Source: Micrasema longulum (Eukaryota; Arthropoda; Insecta; Trichoptera; Brachycentridae). Taken from it: a stretch of DNA of 64,000 nucleotides. The stretch spans positions 62,001 to 126,000 of the forward strand of contig JAGVSM010001163.1 of assembly GCA_022494885.1 (NCBI GenBank). The letters run 5' to 3'. Of this stretch, positions 22,331 through 33,679 are shown one piece after another. Made by a program: the position numbers and the translations under genes. Numbering within the stretch: the stretch's first letter is position 1; the number at the start of each line of letters is the position of its first letter. The notes below the pieces were generated by a model. The model was not told the DNA's origin. It made no database searches and saw only the letters and a program-made list of their open reading frames with translations.

Positions 22331-23780
22331 AAAATTCAAAAAATGAAAAAACGCAAATCTTTTGTTAACAAATATTTTTTAAGAAAAAATATATTTGCCG
22401 TTCATTACAGCTAAAAAATAGTTTTTTTTTATTGTGTGGATCTGAAAAAAGACCACAAGACCTTTAAAACAGATCCGAATAAGTGAGTAGGGCTTTCAAT
22501 GCCCGTTGAAGTTTCGTATTTTATGTTCTCACACTGCCCCATTTCCCGCATTATATTTTTCCAAAAAATTACAGTTATGACCGTCGTGTTTCCGGCTCAA
22601 AGAATTTCTCCGAACTGACTAATAAATTAAGGTATTGTTATTATGTGCTAAAACTCCAATATACGAATAGAAACAGACGGCTTGAGCGTTTTGAAATATA
22701 CCTAAAGTTCAATTGAATCAGTGAAAAATTATTTATTTTGAAGTGGTTTCAATGCATAAAGAGTATGTTGTAATTTATTTTATTTGGGATTATAAAAGAT
22801 TTTCAAAAATAAAATTTCTCTTACATTAGCATTGAGCATGACAAGAAAGGCGTTTTGGGTGTTTTAACATAAGTTCTTGAGTTTATTTCCGATAGGATTT
22901 AAACATTTTAGTTTGAGATTTCAATCGATGTTTTTTTGCTATCGAATAAAATAAACAATTTTGTCATCAGTAATATTGCTTTTGTTAAATTATTGAATAA
23001 TGCAAAGTGGTGATTCTAATATCTGACCCTTAATATTTTTTTACCAACGATATATTTACAGAATATTAAAAACCATTTTAGTTCAGATGAAATGTTGAAA
23101 ATGATTTGGTTTTTAAGAAAAAAATAAATTTTTAATCATCTCAAAAATACCCGTAATGCATTATTTAGTAAAGTAATAAATAAATTTAAAGAAATATTTT
23201 TAAAAACAGATAGAGACAATGGTAGAGTCGACAATCGGTGACCAACGCAACTGGTGACCCTAGCAATAGGCCCCTCCACGCTATAAATCAACTATAAATA
23301 ACATTGACTCTGAAAATCGATGCACCAACAAAACTGCAATCTTTATCTACCTGGATACAGACAATAACAAATTTCTTCTAAATATTTTTTGTACTAACAT
23401 CAATTTCAGGAAATTTACTAAATATTTATTTAAATTATTTTAGAATGAAAATCCAACGAATAAATTTAACCTTTCACTCAATTCTGGATGATTCAGATGC
23501 CATTAGTGGGTTAACCAGCGTGCAGTTTGCCAGAGGCAAACAATTTAGACCATTATGACAGAGGAGCATTTGGTGCACAATTGTGTGGATCTCACTTCCC
23601 GCCTTAATAGGGGTAGGACGAATTCGTTGAAAGATTAACGCGATTCAAGTTCTGTGTGATATCACTGATTTTTTTAAAATTATCTCGCATTTTTTGTTTT
23701 GCGTATTCAAAATATCTTAACCTAGCCGGACCAAAAAAAGGGATTTGAAGCCCCCATAAATCGATTTTAATTTGATAACT
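22331..23780. other. About 1.4 kb with no gene seen
   Basis: AT-rich; no recognised repeat family apart from scattered A/T tracts. No supported exon. Confidence 0.4.
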
Positions 23781-23789
23781 TGAGTATTA

Positions 23790-25210
23790 TTAAAGCTATT
23801 GGCCCTATATATATATATCATCTGTGTCTAGTATACGAGATTTATTATACTTGACACTAAACTTTTTTTTACAATTATATATAATATAATGAACATGTTA
23901 TCAATAAATCCTTAAAACTTCTTGGATTTATTAACAGAAGCACAGATGACTTCAAAAAATTCAATACCCTTAAAACTCTCTTCTGTTTCCTAGTTCGCCC
24001 GCACCTAGAGTATTCCTCTGTTATCTGGTCTCCATATTATGATTTAGTGAAGCAGGGATGTGTTATGTCACCATGGCTGTTCAACGTGTATATCAATAAC
24101 TGCATGAAAGAACTGAAAGGCTTAAGAATGGGAGCAAAAATGGGTGATTTAAAAGTCAATTGTCTTTTGTATGCTGACGATGCTGTACTCCTTGCTAATA
24201 ACAAAGAGGAACTGCAATTCTTGGTAACAAAGGTCTACGATGTATGCAAGAGAAGCGATTTGCTGATGAATGTCGATAAATCGAATGTGATGGTTTTTGA
24301 AAGAAATGAAAGTATGACTAAATGTGAAATCACTGTGAATGGAGTTATACTAAAACAAGTAGAGGAATTTGTGTATCTGGGAAGTATGTTCACTAGGGAT
24401 GGAATGACTGAGAAAGATATTGAAAGGAGGGTGAGTGCCGGGAACAGAGTGAACGGTGCACTTTAATCGACCTTGGCAAATAAATGGTTGTCACAAGAGG
24501 CAAAATTGGCAGTTCACAACGGAGTCCTGGTCCCATCCCTGATGTATGGGAGCGAAGTATGGACTTGGAAAAACAGGGATGAAAGTAAGCTGAATGCTGT
24601 CGAAATGCGATCTCTCAGGCGAATGTGTGGTAAAACTATGTACGATAGATGCACAAATGTTGAGATCCGTACATTATGTAAGGCTGAGACAAGCATTATC
24701 GACAAAATCAAGAAAGGAGCTCTGCGCTGGTTTGGACATGTAGAACGAATGGACAGCGAAGAGAACGGCTAAGAATATTTACAATGCGAATGTTGATGGA
24801 TGCAGAAATAGAGGAAGACCGAGAAAGACATGGCATGACCAAATCCAACAAATACTTAAAGATGGACATGTCAAAAGTCGGAATAATCGGCGCGCGTGCA
24901 TGAGAAGATGTATGAATGTAGAGGAAGCGAGATCTGTATGCAAAGATAGAGTGTTGTGGCGTTCTATCCTCTCTGCCTACCCTTACGGGGAAACGGCGTG
25001 ATGGTTTGTTTGTGTTTTGTTTTGTTTGTCACACCAAGAATATTGAATCAGTTCAACATCGATTTTTGAAAAAGATAGGCTGGAGTTTGGGCTTATCCAG
25101 AGACCTGTATACGTATAATGAGTTAGAAACTACCATGAATATATCTTCTCTTCGAAACCGTCGAAATAAATTTGACCTTATAGTCTTATTTAAAACCTCG
25201 GGGTAATAAT
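23790..25210 (+). mobile_element. Jockey-like LINE split by an RTE-like insertion
   Basis: The left part (to about 24047) translates to pieces including NTLKTLFCFLVRPHLEYSSV and IWSPYYD. The right part (from about 25025) continues NIESVQHRFLKKIGWSLGLS and ISSLRNRRNKFDLIVLF. The copy at 44400-45350 carries the same two parts joined (CCATATTATGATCTTCACG then ATATTGAATCAGTTCAATAT), so the intervening 24048-25010 is an insertion. Frame breaks show the host element was decayed or decayed afterwards. Confidence 0.85.
24048..25010 (+). mobile_element. RTE-like LINE fragment nested in another LINE
   Basis: The frame 24047-24466 covers the second half of a reverse transcriptase: KQGCVMSPWLFNVYINN, LLYADDAVLLANNKEELQF with the YADD catalytic pair, and VYLGSMFTRDGMTEKDIERR. 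After one stop (about 24466) 24473-24772 continues LAVHNGVLVPSLMYGSEVW, EMRSLRRMCGKTMYDRC and LRWFGHVERM; the tail near 24815-24960 reads RKTWHDQIQQILKDGHVKSR. The 5' end begins abruptly inside the RT domain, so it arrived 5'-truncated. It is the longest member here of the family at 3.1, 9.8 and 63.7 kb. One or two breaks only, so relatively young. Confidence 0.9.
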
Positions 25211-25720
25211 ACGACACTTGCTCTAGAGAAGCCGTTCATTGAAAGTTAGTCGTTAAATTAAAAACTAAACCAAAAATTTTGAACTCTTTTGTTCTTCACA
25301 ATAGAGCAAAAGTTCACCCCTATAAGTGGAAGTGGAATACTGTTCTGAGATCTAAACCAACAATATTGGATATTTTAAGAACTTGTATTGATAATTTTGG
25401 CAATTTAGATAAACAAAACAACGGCAAGTAATGGAAACTTTTAACCGTGTAATAAAAAAAAACCAGTATTTCATCTTAAATAAAGGTATCTATTTAAAAT
25501 AATTGTATGTCCAGGTGGATGAATAATGCAGTTTTGTATGTAAAATAGAACCAGAACCTTGGATGAGAGTTTTAAACTCAATGGCTGCTCTAAAGTAAAA
25601 ATCTTGAATAAAAAATCGAGTGCAGATAAGACCGTCTCTTTTGTAGTGGTTGACGCATTTTCAAATAATTATTGAGATTTCGAATGCTGGAAAGTTGAAC
25701 GTGAAATATTATTTTTGTTT
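25211..25720. other. No gene seen
   Basis: Sequence after the LINE; contains AGGTGGATGAATAATGCAG-type phrases not repeated elsewhere, and a T-run that begins the next SINE tail. Confidence 0.4.
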
Positions 25721-25721
25721 T

Positions 25722-25910
25722 TTTTTTTTAATTAAAAGAAATATTTGCGTTCTTATGATTTACCCAAATATTTCATTTTGAGGGCCATTTTCAACGCGTT
25801 GTAAATACCTCACTATTGGAAAATGAGAATCGAGTTGAGTAGAGTGGTATTCGAACCACAGATCTTTGGTTCGTGAGTCCGAGACACTAACCACAAGACC
25901 ACAACCCGAT
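25722..25910 (-). repeat. SINE-A copy
   Basis: Minus orientation: T-run (25722 on), CGTTCTTATGATTTACCC, GAGGGCCATTTTCAACGCG, then GGTATTCGAACCACAG (B box reversed) and CCACAAGACCACAACCCGAT at the 5' end. Nearly full length. Confidence 0.8.
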
Positions 25911-25939
25911 CTAAATTATTGATTTTAATATTTTTTTTA

Positions 25940-26055
25940 ACGGCAATTTTTCATTATTCTTGGAATGGCACCTGAGGCGTAAGATTGATCGCGTTACTTT
26001 TCACCTAACTACTGTGTGATTGAAATGCCTATACAGTGGCCTATGCACCACTGGG
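25940..26055 (+). repeat. SINE-B 3' part
   Basis: TTGGAATGGCACCTGAGGCG, TAAGATTGATCGCG and GTGGCCTATGCACCACTG match the SINE-B body; the tRNA-like head is absent. Confidence 0.55.
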
Positions 26056-26059
26056 TTAA

Positions 26060-27000
26060 GATAAGATAATTATATTTTAGTGGCTTTTGAAAATATTATA
26101 GGAAGTCTGTTTGTTAGAATTAAATAACAAAAGGGGCTTAAAGTTCGTAACCTATTTTTAAAAAGCACCTACCATATTTAATAATGCCTTCAGAAAGTTC
26201 AACCCTGTTGGTTTCTTGTACAAGAAAATAATATTACTGCAATTATTGTGCAGAATTTCTCACAATTTTAACAGAGTTGAATAGCAAAACTTTAAACCGC
26301 ATACAAATATTTCATTCGTTCGTTACTCGTTTGCAGTCATTTTTGAAGCTTTGCGTTTTGGTTGTTCCTGTGTTGGCTAAAACGCTCGTTAATTTTTAAC
26401 AACTCTCCAGTTTTCGTATTTTTCTCTTGAACCATTAGCAATGATTTTAAACGTGCAAGGTTCATATGAAAAATACCTTTATTTTGTTCTAGTAACACTT
26501 ACAAACAATGAACGTTATCATATTTTTAGTGTGTTTTTTAGCTTTTTTCTGGATAAATCATAGTAATTGTTTATTTTAAAATGAAATGATTCTTTAATTT
26601 TTAAAGTAAAATACCGATTTATAGGTTTAACGTTTATGATTTTATACAAATCAAAAGTAACTGCTCTTGGAATAATATTTTTCTTTTAATTTTCTTTTTG
26701 AGAAAATGGCGAATTTATCATTTTTACGTACACAAGATTTAACATAATACTTTCTTATATGTGAATTTATTGTTCTTTGTGTTTATTCATTAATTAATTC
26801 ATGACACCTTTCTTTATAATATTGTCAAGATTTTTAAAACAGGCATAACAGATTGACATAATTTTTGTTTTTATTTTTAATATATTTTTTTTTTTACATA
26901 AACAGCGTAAATTGCCATTTTAAATTTTTTTTTTTTAAAAAACAGGTCCATATATAAATGCATAGCAAATAATTATAAAATTGCATAACTACAACAATTG
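26060..27000. other. AT-rich, nothing recognised
   Basis: No exon or repeat family identified; long A/T tracts near 26880-26940. Confidence 0.45.
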
Positions 27001-27111
27001 TATAAATAAAACAACTTTGTTTTTAGTCCACTGAGTTTATATATTTAACACCTTTATATAGTGTTAAATATATAAACTCAGTGGACTAAAAACAAAGTTG
27101 TTTTATTTATA
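27001..27111. repeat. Perfect 51-bp hairpin with 9-base loop
   Basis: Bases 27001-27051 are the exact reverse complement of 27061-27111; the loop is CTTTATATA. The arms contain ACAACTTTGTTTTTAGTCC. Transcribed on either strand it would fold into a long perfect stem. It lies about 400 bases upstream of the first cyclase exon seen here. Could be a foldback element, a recent palindromic duplication or a small-RNA precursor; no transcription signal is visible. Confidence 0.95.
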
Positions 27112-27519
27112 AAATTCAATATGTTATTCCACAATGTTAACGCCGAGTCAATAAATAACTACAACAATAGTAACAAGTAGGTAAAAACACATAAACAACC
27201 AAAAATATTAACGAAATATTTACATAAATATGAAAAAGCAAATAAAAAAAAAACATTTTTAATCATAAAGAAAAGTTAAATAATTATATTACGAGAGAAA
27301 AAAAGAAATCAGACTCGTTTTATAACTATCAAGTCCAGAACCAAATATATCAGCCTTGTCGTCATATTGATAATAATGCGGGCATATCATATTATTTCTT
27401 TAAACCGGTGAGGTGGTGACGATAAAATTTATAAATTTGATAGATAAATTCATATTCAATCTTTGATAATAAAATATAGAAATTAAAAGACAACTAATTT
27501 GATAACCTTTTTGTTCCAG

Positions 27520-27602
27520 AATGAATCCTTACACACTGCTCTTATGTCGCTAAAATCCAAAGAGTGTCAAGAAAACTTCTCGTCGGAAAAATACAGATGT
27601 TT
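27520..27602 (+). CDS. Gycalpha99B: Soluble guanylate cyclase alpha subunit, internal exon 1 of 5 seen
   Basis: 83 bases, acceptor TTTTTGTTCCAG before 27520 and donor GTAAGT at 27603. It reads from phase 0: NESLHTALMSLKSKECQENF and then SSEKYRC, leaving two bases (TT) for the next exon, which supplies A to give leucine. This is the poorly conserved region before the H-NOX-like fold; NESL..ALMS.KSK resembles insect alpha subunits. The ATG inside the acceptor region is not the start, since the acceptor is strong and the frame opens upstream. The true first exon(s) were not found in the 27 kb to the left. Assignment rests mainly on phase match with the next exons. Confidence 0.75.
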
Positions 27603-28200
27603 GTAAGTATATTATATGTATATTTATTAAAAACAAAAATGTCTCAAACTATTATGCCCTGAACATAAAACTGCAAATCATATTTATTATAAGTATTTTA
27701 CTCAACAAAGGCCCTATTGTAGACAATAAATTGTAATACGTATCAAAAGGTCTGTCGATTTATATGATTTATTTCTATATTTGCTTTTATTTGGCTATAC
27801 CGCGGCTCTCTTACTGATCCGAGATTTGACGCTAACAAGACAGAGAATAGTAATATTGAAGGAAATTTGAAAAATTCAAATGTTGTTATGGTCTTCGTTC
27901 AGAATATCCTGACCTTTTTAATTGATATGTCATTTTATTATTTTATGTACGTACCAGACGCGGGCGGGGATGAAAAAAATCAGCACACAAATATAATTTG
28001 ATAAATAAAGAAAATCTTTTTAATTGCACTGGGAAACATAAAAGACGATTACATAATGCAAATTCTCCCTTCTCAGTGATGTGAAGCTAGTGCACATGGC
28101 ATCCAATAACTAAAATATATCTTCATAAATATTACAAATTATTACTGAATATTTTCGGTATTCCTCTGTTATACATTTACTAATCAACAATATTTTAATT

Positions 28201-28850
28201 TGTCCAAATTTTTGTAGATAAGGACTGGATTCAACTCCCTGGGGAGCTGTTAACATTAACATGTTACAACAGAGATGAAGAACATTTTAAAGAAGGCAAT
28301 ATAGAAGTCAAGGTATCTACAGGGCTTATGACCTGTCATTGGCTGGTTTAAGTGGCCACTTTACACGCTGTGTAACATTCACCATTCTGCCCATATTTGA
28401 ACATCTATATTACTTCAATTCTTTCATCTGTTGATATATGTGAAGTTAAAGAGCTGAAACCTTTATTTATGTGGGTGAGATTCATCTAATTGAATTATTT
28501 TACCTACATACTAGGCAACGCCTGAAATTTTTATTTTTTCAATTTCTATACTTCTTCATGGACCAGGTGGATTTATCAACAATATTTTGAGTTTGTCCAA
28601 ATTTTTGTAGACAAGGACTGGATTCAACTCCCTGGGGAGCTGTTAACATTAACATATTACAACAGAGATGAGGAACATTTTAAATATAGCAATATAGAAG
28701 TCAAATATGGGCAGAATGGTGAATGTTACATAGTGTGTAAAGTGGCCACTTAAACCAGCCAATGACAGGTCGCAAGCCCTGTAGATGCCTTGACTTTTAT
28801 ATTGCCTTCTTTAAAATGTTCTTCATCTCTGTTGTAATATGTTTATTTAC
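28201..28850. repeat. Repeat A: tandem plus inverted cluster
   Basis: TGTCCAAATTTTTGTAGA at 28201 recurs at 28594, a direct period of 393 bases covering GGACTGGATTCAACTCCCTG and TAACATTAACAT. In addition 28274-28410 is matched by its near-perfect reverse complement at 28703-28838 (for example GTGGCCACTTTACAC against GTGTGTAAAGTGGCCAC). The unit is non-coding. The cluster lies in the 9.3-kb cyclase intron. Confidence 0.85.
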
Positions 28851-28854
28851 AAAT

Positions 28855-29110
28855 CAGTTAAAATGTTATTTTTTAAAAATTAGGTTTCAGCTCATTTACT
28901 TTACTTAAGTCAACAGATGAAAAAGTTGAGGTGTGGATGTTTACACATGAGCAAAATGGTGAATGTTACACAATGTGTAGAGTGCTGTGTAAATGCCTAG
29001 ATTTCCATATCTTTTTCTCAAAATAAGTTATCCCTCTGTTGAGAAAATTAAGATACAAATAACTCCCTAGGGAGGAAATCCAGTCTGTTTACAAGTATTT
29101 GAAAATACTT
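28855..29110 (-). repeat. Repeat A, diverged copy
   Basis: Has GGTTTCAGCTCATTTACTTT, CAAAATGGTGAATGTTACAC and AACTCCCTAGGGAGGAAATC in the order of the repeat A minus orientation, but misses part of the core. Confidence 0.65.
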
Positions 29111-30260
29111 AAAACATTTTTGGGTAAATCATGAATGTTTGTTGGGTACAGAAAAAGCATTGCATCAAGAATCAGAGATAAATCACCTTTATAATAGAAA
29201 GTTTAACGATGTTTCGCATGTTGCGGAGTACGTAGTTAAAGATTAATCCTAATATACAGTTGTCTCACACACTGTTTACGTCTCACTTCTGATATTACAG
29301 GTAATACATTTAAAAGCGAAAGACAATTTCATAAACAATACAGTATTTCTTCTCCCGAACGCCAGTTGGTAGCTTCTCAACTTTCACCAGGGACGGTTCT
29401 TTTACCCGCGCTGCGAGCATGAACTATTTTTTTTTTCATATTTCCAGCAAAAATATTGAAAATATTACCAGTTTTGACTCCAACTATAAATAGTTGAGCG
29501 ATTGTCTAAGAAAATAACAATTTTCCGAATTAAAATCTTAAATTTTTTGCATGCGTAATGACTTCACAGCACCTTAACACGTGGATGTTTTTGGGACAGT
29601 AAGTACTAACATACAGAAATATAATACCAGACAGCAACAACACTACTACAAAGCAAAGACAAAACGTAGGATTGTCAAAAATACTATGCAATAGACAAAA
29701 ACTACACTGACTAAAATCAACTTAAAAATGCATATGATGACAACGCTTACCAGACGATACAAAACATGACTAGACCTTACAATATTTCTTATATAACCCG
29801 AATGAGTTTTTTAAAAATTATAAGTAAATTTTAAAAAAAAAATACTGTTCTACAATGTAAAAATTAAAAAAAAAAATCCAAATAGAAGAAAAAACATACG
29901 TACTTAAAATATTCAAACATGTTTTTTGTGATCAAATTATCATCTAAATTTGTTGAATGGTTGACAGTTACACCCAGATTCGCATCTCAAGAGTATTTCA
30001 CTGGCCAATAATATTTGTTGAAAACATGACACGTGACAGTTTGAATGTAATCCTCTTTTCCCAGATGGATTTGGAGCGGGGGAGCTTGGATTCGAGAAAA
30101 CGAGGTATCTGACATCTGACAAACATAAAGACACAATTTGTCAGAGAGACTATTGGAATTTTACAGAACTAGGAAACGTGTGAGAAAAATGTTTTAGTGG
30201 CGTAAAGCTTAATCTACCATTAACTTTTTTCTACTATTCTTGAGGCTCTTAAAAAGGATT
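29111..30260. other. No gene seen
   Basis: About 1.1 kb of intron sequence. The minus-strand frame 29940-30134 contains no recognised motif. Confidence 0.4.
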
Positions 30261-30261
30261 T

Positions 30262-31335
30262 TTGAGCTGTAATATTCCATTGTTTCTGGACTGGCAACTG
30301 AGGCGTAAAACTGACTACCTTTTTTAAATATTTTTTGGATATATATTTGGACCCCTGTATTTAATAGCCATACGTGTCATGTACAAATCTAAGGTACTCG
30401 GAAAAATTCGTTTTTATTTGTCTTGGAAATGGGATGTTCGATAACTGATTTTGGTTTATTATCTTTATGAGTCCAATCACCATTGTTGCAAAGTTAAAGA
30501 ACAATAACGCGTGATAACTACTTTAAACTACAGTGTGGATAACTGTTAAGGATATTCCATCTTTTCTGCATCCTGCTTAAAGATTATGGCGTCGTTAACT
30601 AAAAAATGGGCACTGAAATAACAGATGTTTGATACTGAGTGAAGAAATATTATCGTATGGACAAAAGCCATCATTCCTTAATTTAAACCTTTATAGATAA
30701 CTTCTAATAGCTCCGTGTCCGGTAAAAATTTGGATCGTTTCGAAAGTACTTTGCTGATGACGACGGAAGTTTGCTGCATCGGACAGCGTTGGGTTTAGTG
30801 ATTTTACCTGTGAAAGAAGCGCGGTAATGATCCTCCTAACGCTGCTGCGTATTTTGTTTTATACAGCGTTTAATAAAGCTTAGGGGAAATTCTGAGAAGA
30901 AAGGTGCCGTTCTTTTCAAGTTGCGGCTGATCACCTTACCTTCAATTAATATTTTATTGAACTATTCTGCATTTGGTGAACCAATGTGGTGCCCTCTGCA
31001 CCACTAAGTTTGGAAACGGAGATAGTGATGATGATGATGGAAGCATTAGATTTGAAACTTGAATTTGTGTCTAGGCAGATAAAGAATACAGATTCGTATG
31101 TAAAATAGAACAAAGAAAGAGTGCTCTTTAATCGATGGCTGCTCTCAGGTTAAAATCGCGGAAAAGAAAAGATGCAAAAGGTCTACCGCGCAGTGTAGTG
31201 TTTCCCGCTTTCGCGTACAATAATTGTTTTTAAGGCAGTTTTACACAGTAATATTTTATTGTTTCTGGACTGGCACCTAATGCGTCAGACTGATCACCTT
31301 CTCTTTTCATTTTTACAAAAATTTCTTAATAAACA
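30262..31335 (+). repeat. Three SINE-B 3'-part copies
   Basis: TTCTGGACTGGCAACTGAGG near 30288, CGGCTGATCACCTTACCTTC with GCCCTCTGCACCACTAAG near 30925-31010, and TTCTGGACTGGCACCTAATG near 31262 all match the SINE-B body. Sequence between them (for example 30680-30900) is unassigned. Confidence 0.5.
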
Positions 31336-31539
31336 AACCAGCAGCGTGATACCCGACGTAAAATAGCCTATTTCACATATATCATTGTAATATAAACGGC
31401 ACAGTAAAATTACAGTGAATTGACATTTATCAGATTAAATACCTTTTTTTTTTTTGACAATATTTATGTTTTTCGTTTTTTTTTTCAAAACTCCATAGTT
31501 AATGACCTTAAAGTGATTCTAAACGAATAAATGAAACTA

Positions 31540-31950
31540 ATTATCCATAGGTGGCGCTTTTATACTTTTTTATTGAAAAGTGGCATTTTTATGTTTATTT
31601 TCAATGGAAATATAGCAAAACTTAGTTTGCGGAAATTGATTGTAACGGATACCATAGCTTACGTACCCATACAAACGCACCCTCTCCCTCTTTCATTCCC
31701 ACACGCACATGTATCCTCTCCCTCATTCATTCACGCATACACACATTCACATACACATGAATACAAACGTCACACAAATACAATTACTAAACTTATTTTC
31801 TTATATATTATGTGTCATTATATATACAGTGGATTTTTTTAATTGGCTTTAGTATTTTTAAGATTTTTCTAATTATTTTGTTTATGTAATAGCTGTAAAA
31901 ATCCCAAATAAAATGAAATAAAATAAAATAAAATAAAATAAAATATAATT
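31540..31950 (+). mobile_element. Probable LINE 3' untranslated end with AAATA tail
   Basis: A C/T-rich segment with CACCCTCTCCCTCTTTCATT and CACACA units is followed by AT-rich sequence ending in CCCAAATAAAATG and a pure AAATA run (about 31905-31945). The layout resembles the 3' ends at 1.7-2.1 and 45.2-45.35 kb. There is no clear RT-derived peptide in the open frame at 31531-31842, so the call rests on the tail. Confidence 0.5.
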
Positions 31951-31951
31951 T

Positions 31952-32046
31952 AGATCCTTTTCACAAACAACACAAAAAATAAAGTGTACAAAACAAAAAA
32001 TAACTTATCTTATTTTTGTTTTGTACACCATTTTGTGAAAAGGACC
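31952..32046. repeat. Hairpin next to the AAATA tail
   Basis: AGATCCTTTTCACAAA at about 31952 pairs with TTTGTGAAAAGGACC ending 32046, and GTGTACAAAACAAAAAATAA (31984-32003) pairs with TTATTTTTGTTTTGTACAC (32010-32028) apart from one base. It is an imperfect foldback of about 95 bases. Confidence 0.75.
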
Positions 32047-32079
32047 GTAATCAATATCGCCACAATTAATAAATTATTT

Positions 32080-32175
32080 TAAAAAAGAGAAATATAAGCG
32101 TTTTTATAATTTACCCAAATGTTTAAAGTTTTGTGACCATTTTCAAAGAGTTGCAAATAATTCACTTTTCCCAAA
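32080..32175 (-). repeat. SINE-A, 3' fragment
   Basis: TATAATTTACCCAAATGTTT, GTGACCATTTTCAAAGAGTT and GCAAATAATTCACTTTTCCC match the 3' half of SINE-A in minus orientation; no tRNA-like head follows. Confidence 0.65.
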
Positions 32176-32391
32176 ACACTTCACACAAATAATAATTATT
32201 TTAGAACAGTAAAGAAAACTAAAATTACATCGTCTTGTCATACACACTCACCCATTCACAAGTTCACATCATATATGCTGGTTATTGCGTTTTCCTGTCA
32301 TTGATTAAGTAAATAATTGTACAAAAATAAAAAATCGATCCACCGTAAAGTATTTTATCGTGCCGTGTAGATTTTATCTATGGTGTGAAAT

Positions 32392-32574
32392 ATGCCAATC
32401 ATGCGATATCACGCAGTAGGCTCGTGGTTTGCACGTGTACAGCGGTCTAGTCTCCGTGAATGTACCGTAGACTACATTCTTTTGCTCTTATTAATGATCC
32501 AAGTTACACTTGCGGCGTGTCAAATCGAACGGCCGAACATGTGTCATTATTCCCTCCTAAATAAGGAAAAGGAG
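32392..32574 (+). CDS. Candidate first exon of a secreted or membrane protein (uncertain)
   Basis: The frame from ATG 32392 reads MPIMRYHAVGSWFARVQRSS, then a hydrophobic run ILLLLLMIQVTLAA (residues 29-42) followed by CQIERPNMCHYSLLNKEKE. A possible donor GAG|GTAATG lies at 32574/32575; without splicing the frame stops at 32628. Codon composition is less AT-rich than the neighbourhood. A signal-peptide-like core followed by PN.C resembles the start of EMI-domain proteins of the Draper/Nimrod/MEGF group, but no second exon is seen. It would be a gene nested in the cyclase intron on the same strand. It could also be a chance frame. Confidence 0.3.
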
Positions 32575-32639
32575 GTAATGTTGGACGGTCTGATGGATGT
32601 TACAGATCAGTCTGGAATCCCGACTTAGTTAAAAACAGT

Positions 32640-33380
32640 AGGAATTTTAGATTATTTACTCAGTTTGTTACCACTTGGGTTGAGAAAGTGGAAATTCTCT
32701 GGGGGGGGGGCGTAATATAGAGTAACACGTGAAATTCCCGTCTTCGAGAGAATGTGCCGAATGGTTAGTAAATGAAATTTTGTGTATTGTTCAGGGACCC
32801 AATGCCCCTAGCTATATGATTTCCATCAAAGTGAACGTAGTGGCTTACCCTTGATGTAAAAATTGTCAAACGTAGTACTTATCTACAAGTGATCCTTTCA
32901 CTGTTACTGGATTAAATGGATGTATTATATTCTTTTAAATAAGTGAAGCCTCATAGATGATAATAGAATTTATCTTTTTGTCACTTGTAAGAAGGGCGTC
33001 GCAGTTAAGACATAAACAAAACAATAATAATGCTTTAACTTGGTATGTTAAGATTTTTTTTTTTTTTTTTTAATAGATATAGACTTTTGTAACTGAATTT
33101 GATAAGAGTGATCACAGTTTTTGCTACTATTCATGTTTGCAATATGGTCATGAGAAAAATGATAATATCCAACAAAGACCCTTTGTATAATTTACTTAAA
33201 TTAGGCAGCAAAAATAGAAGAGTCAAATTCCATTAAAATAGTAATTTATGATATTGAAAAAAAAAAATATTTTAAAATAGTAACTTATTCGTTTATTGTC
33301 AGAAAAATAATATTTTTTGTATTAGCGAAACCAAAAAAAATACCAAAATAAAAATTAAATCGCAAAATATTTTTAGGCAT
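32640..33380. other. No gene seen; poly-G tract
   Basis: A G run sits at about 32702-32710. Otherwise AT-rich intron sequence. Confidence 0.4.
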
Positions 33381-33384
33381 TGCG

Positions 33385-33675
33385 TTGCCTAGTAGGTATG
33401 TAGATGAAATAATTCTGTCAGGTGAATTTCACTCGTATCGACAAAGGTTTCAGCTCTAACCTTACAAATCAAAAGTACATATACGAAGACATCATCATCA
33501 TTATCATTTCATTTCTGCTCTCTAGTTGAAGCATATGGTGTCATCACATATCTCTGTCAGATGCCAGCTCCTATGCATCCTCCCAAGTCAGGTTCACGTC
33601 CCGTATTTTGGACATGAACTGCCGACGAACAGTCAGCAGCTGACGCTCTGGACATCAAGAACCTGATGTCATGAT
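33385..33675. repeat. Repeat A fragment plus unassigned dispersed-repeat-like block
   Basis: 33385-33470 has TAGTAGGTATGTAGATGAAA and GTTTCAGCTC like repeat A. 33488-33675 begins CATCATCATCATTATCATTT and ends CCTGATGTCATGATGATATG, higher in GC with short inverted ATCAT/ATGAT ends. It resembles the ends of some RTE-like LINEs, but I have no second copy here. Confidence 0.35.
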
Positions 33676-33679
33676 GATA

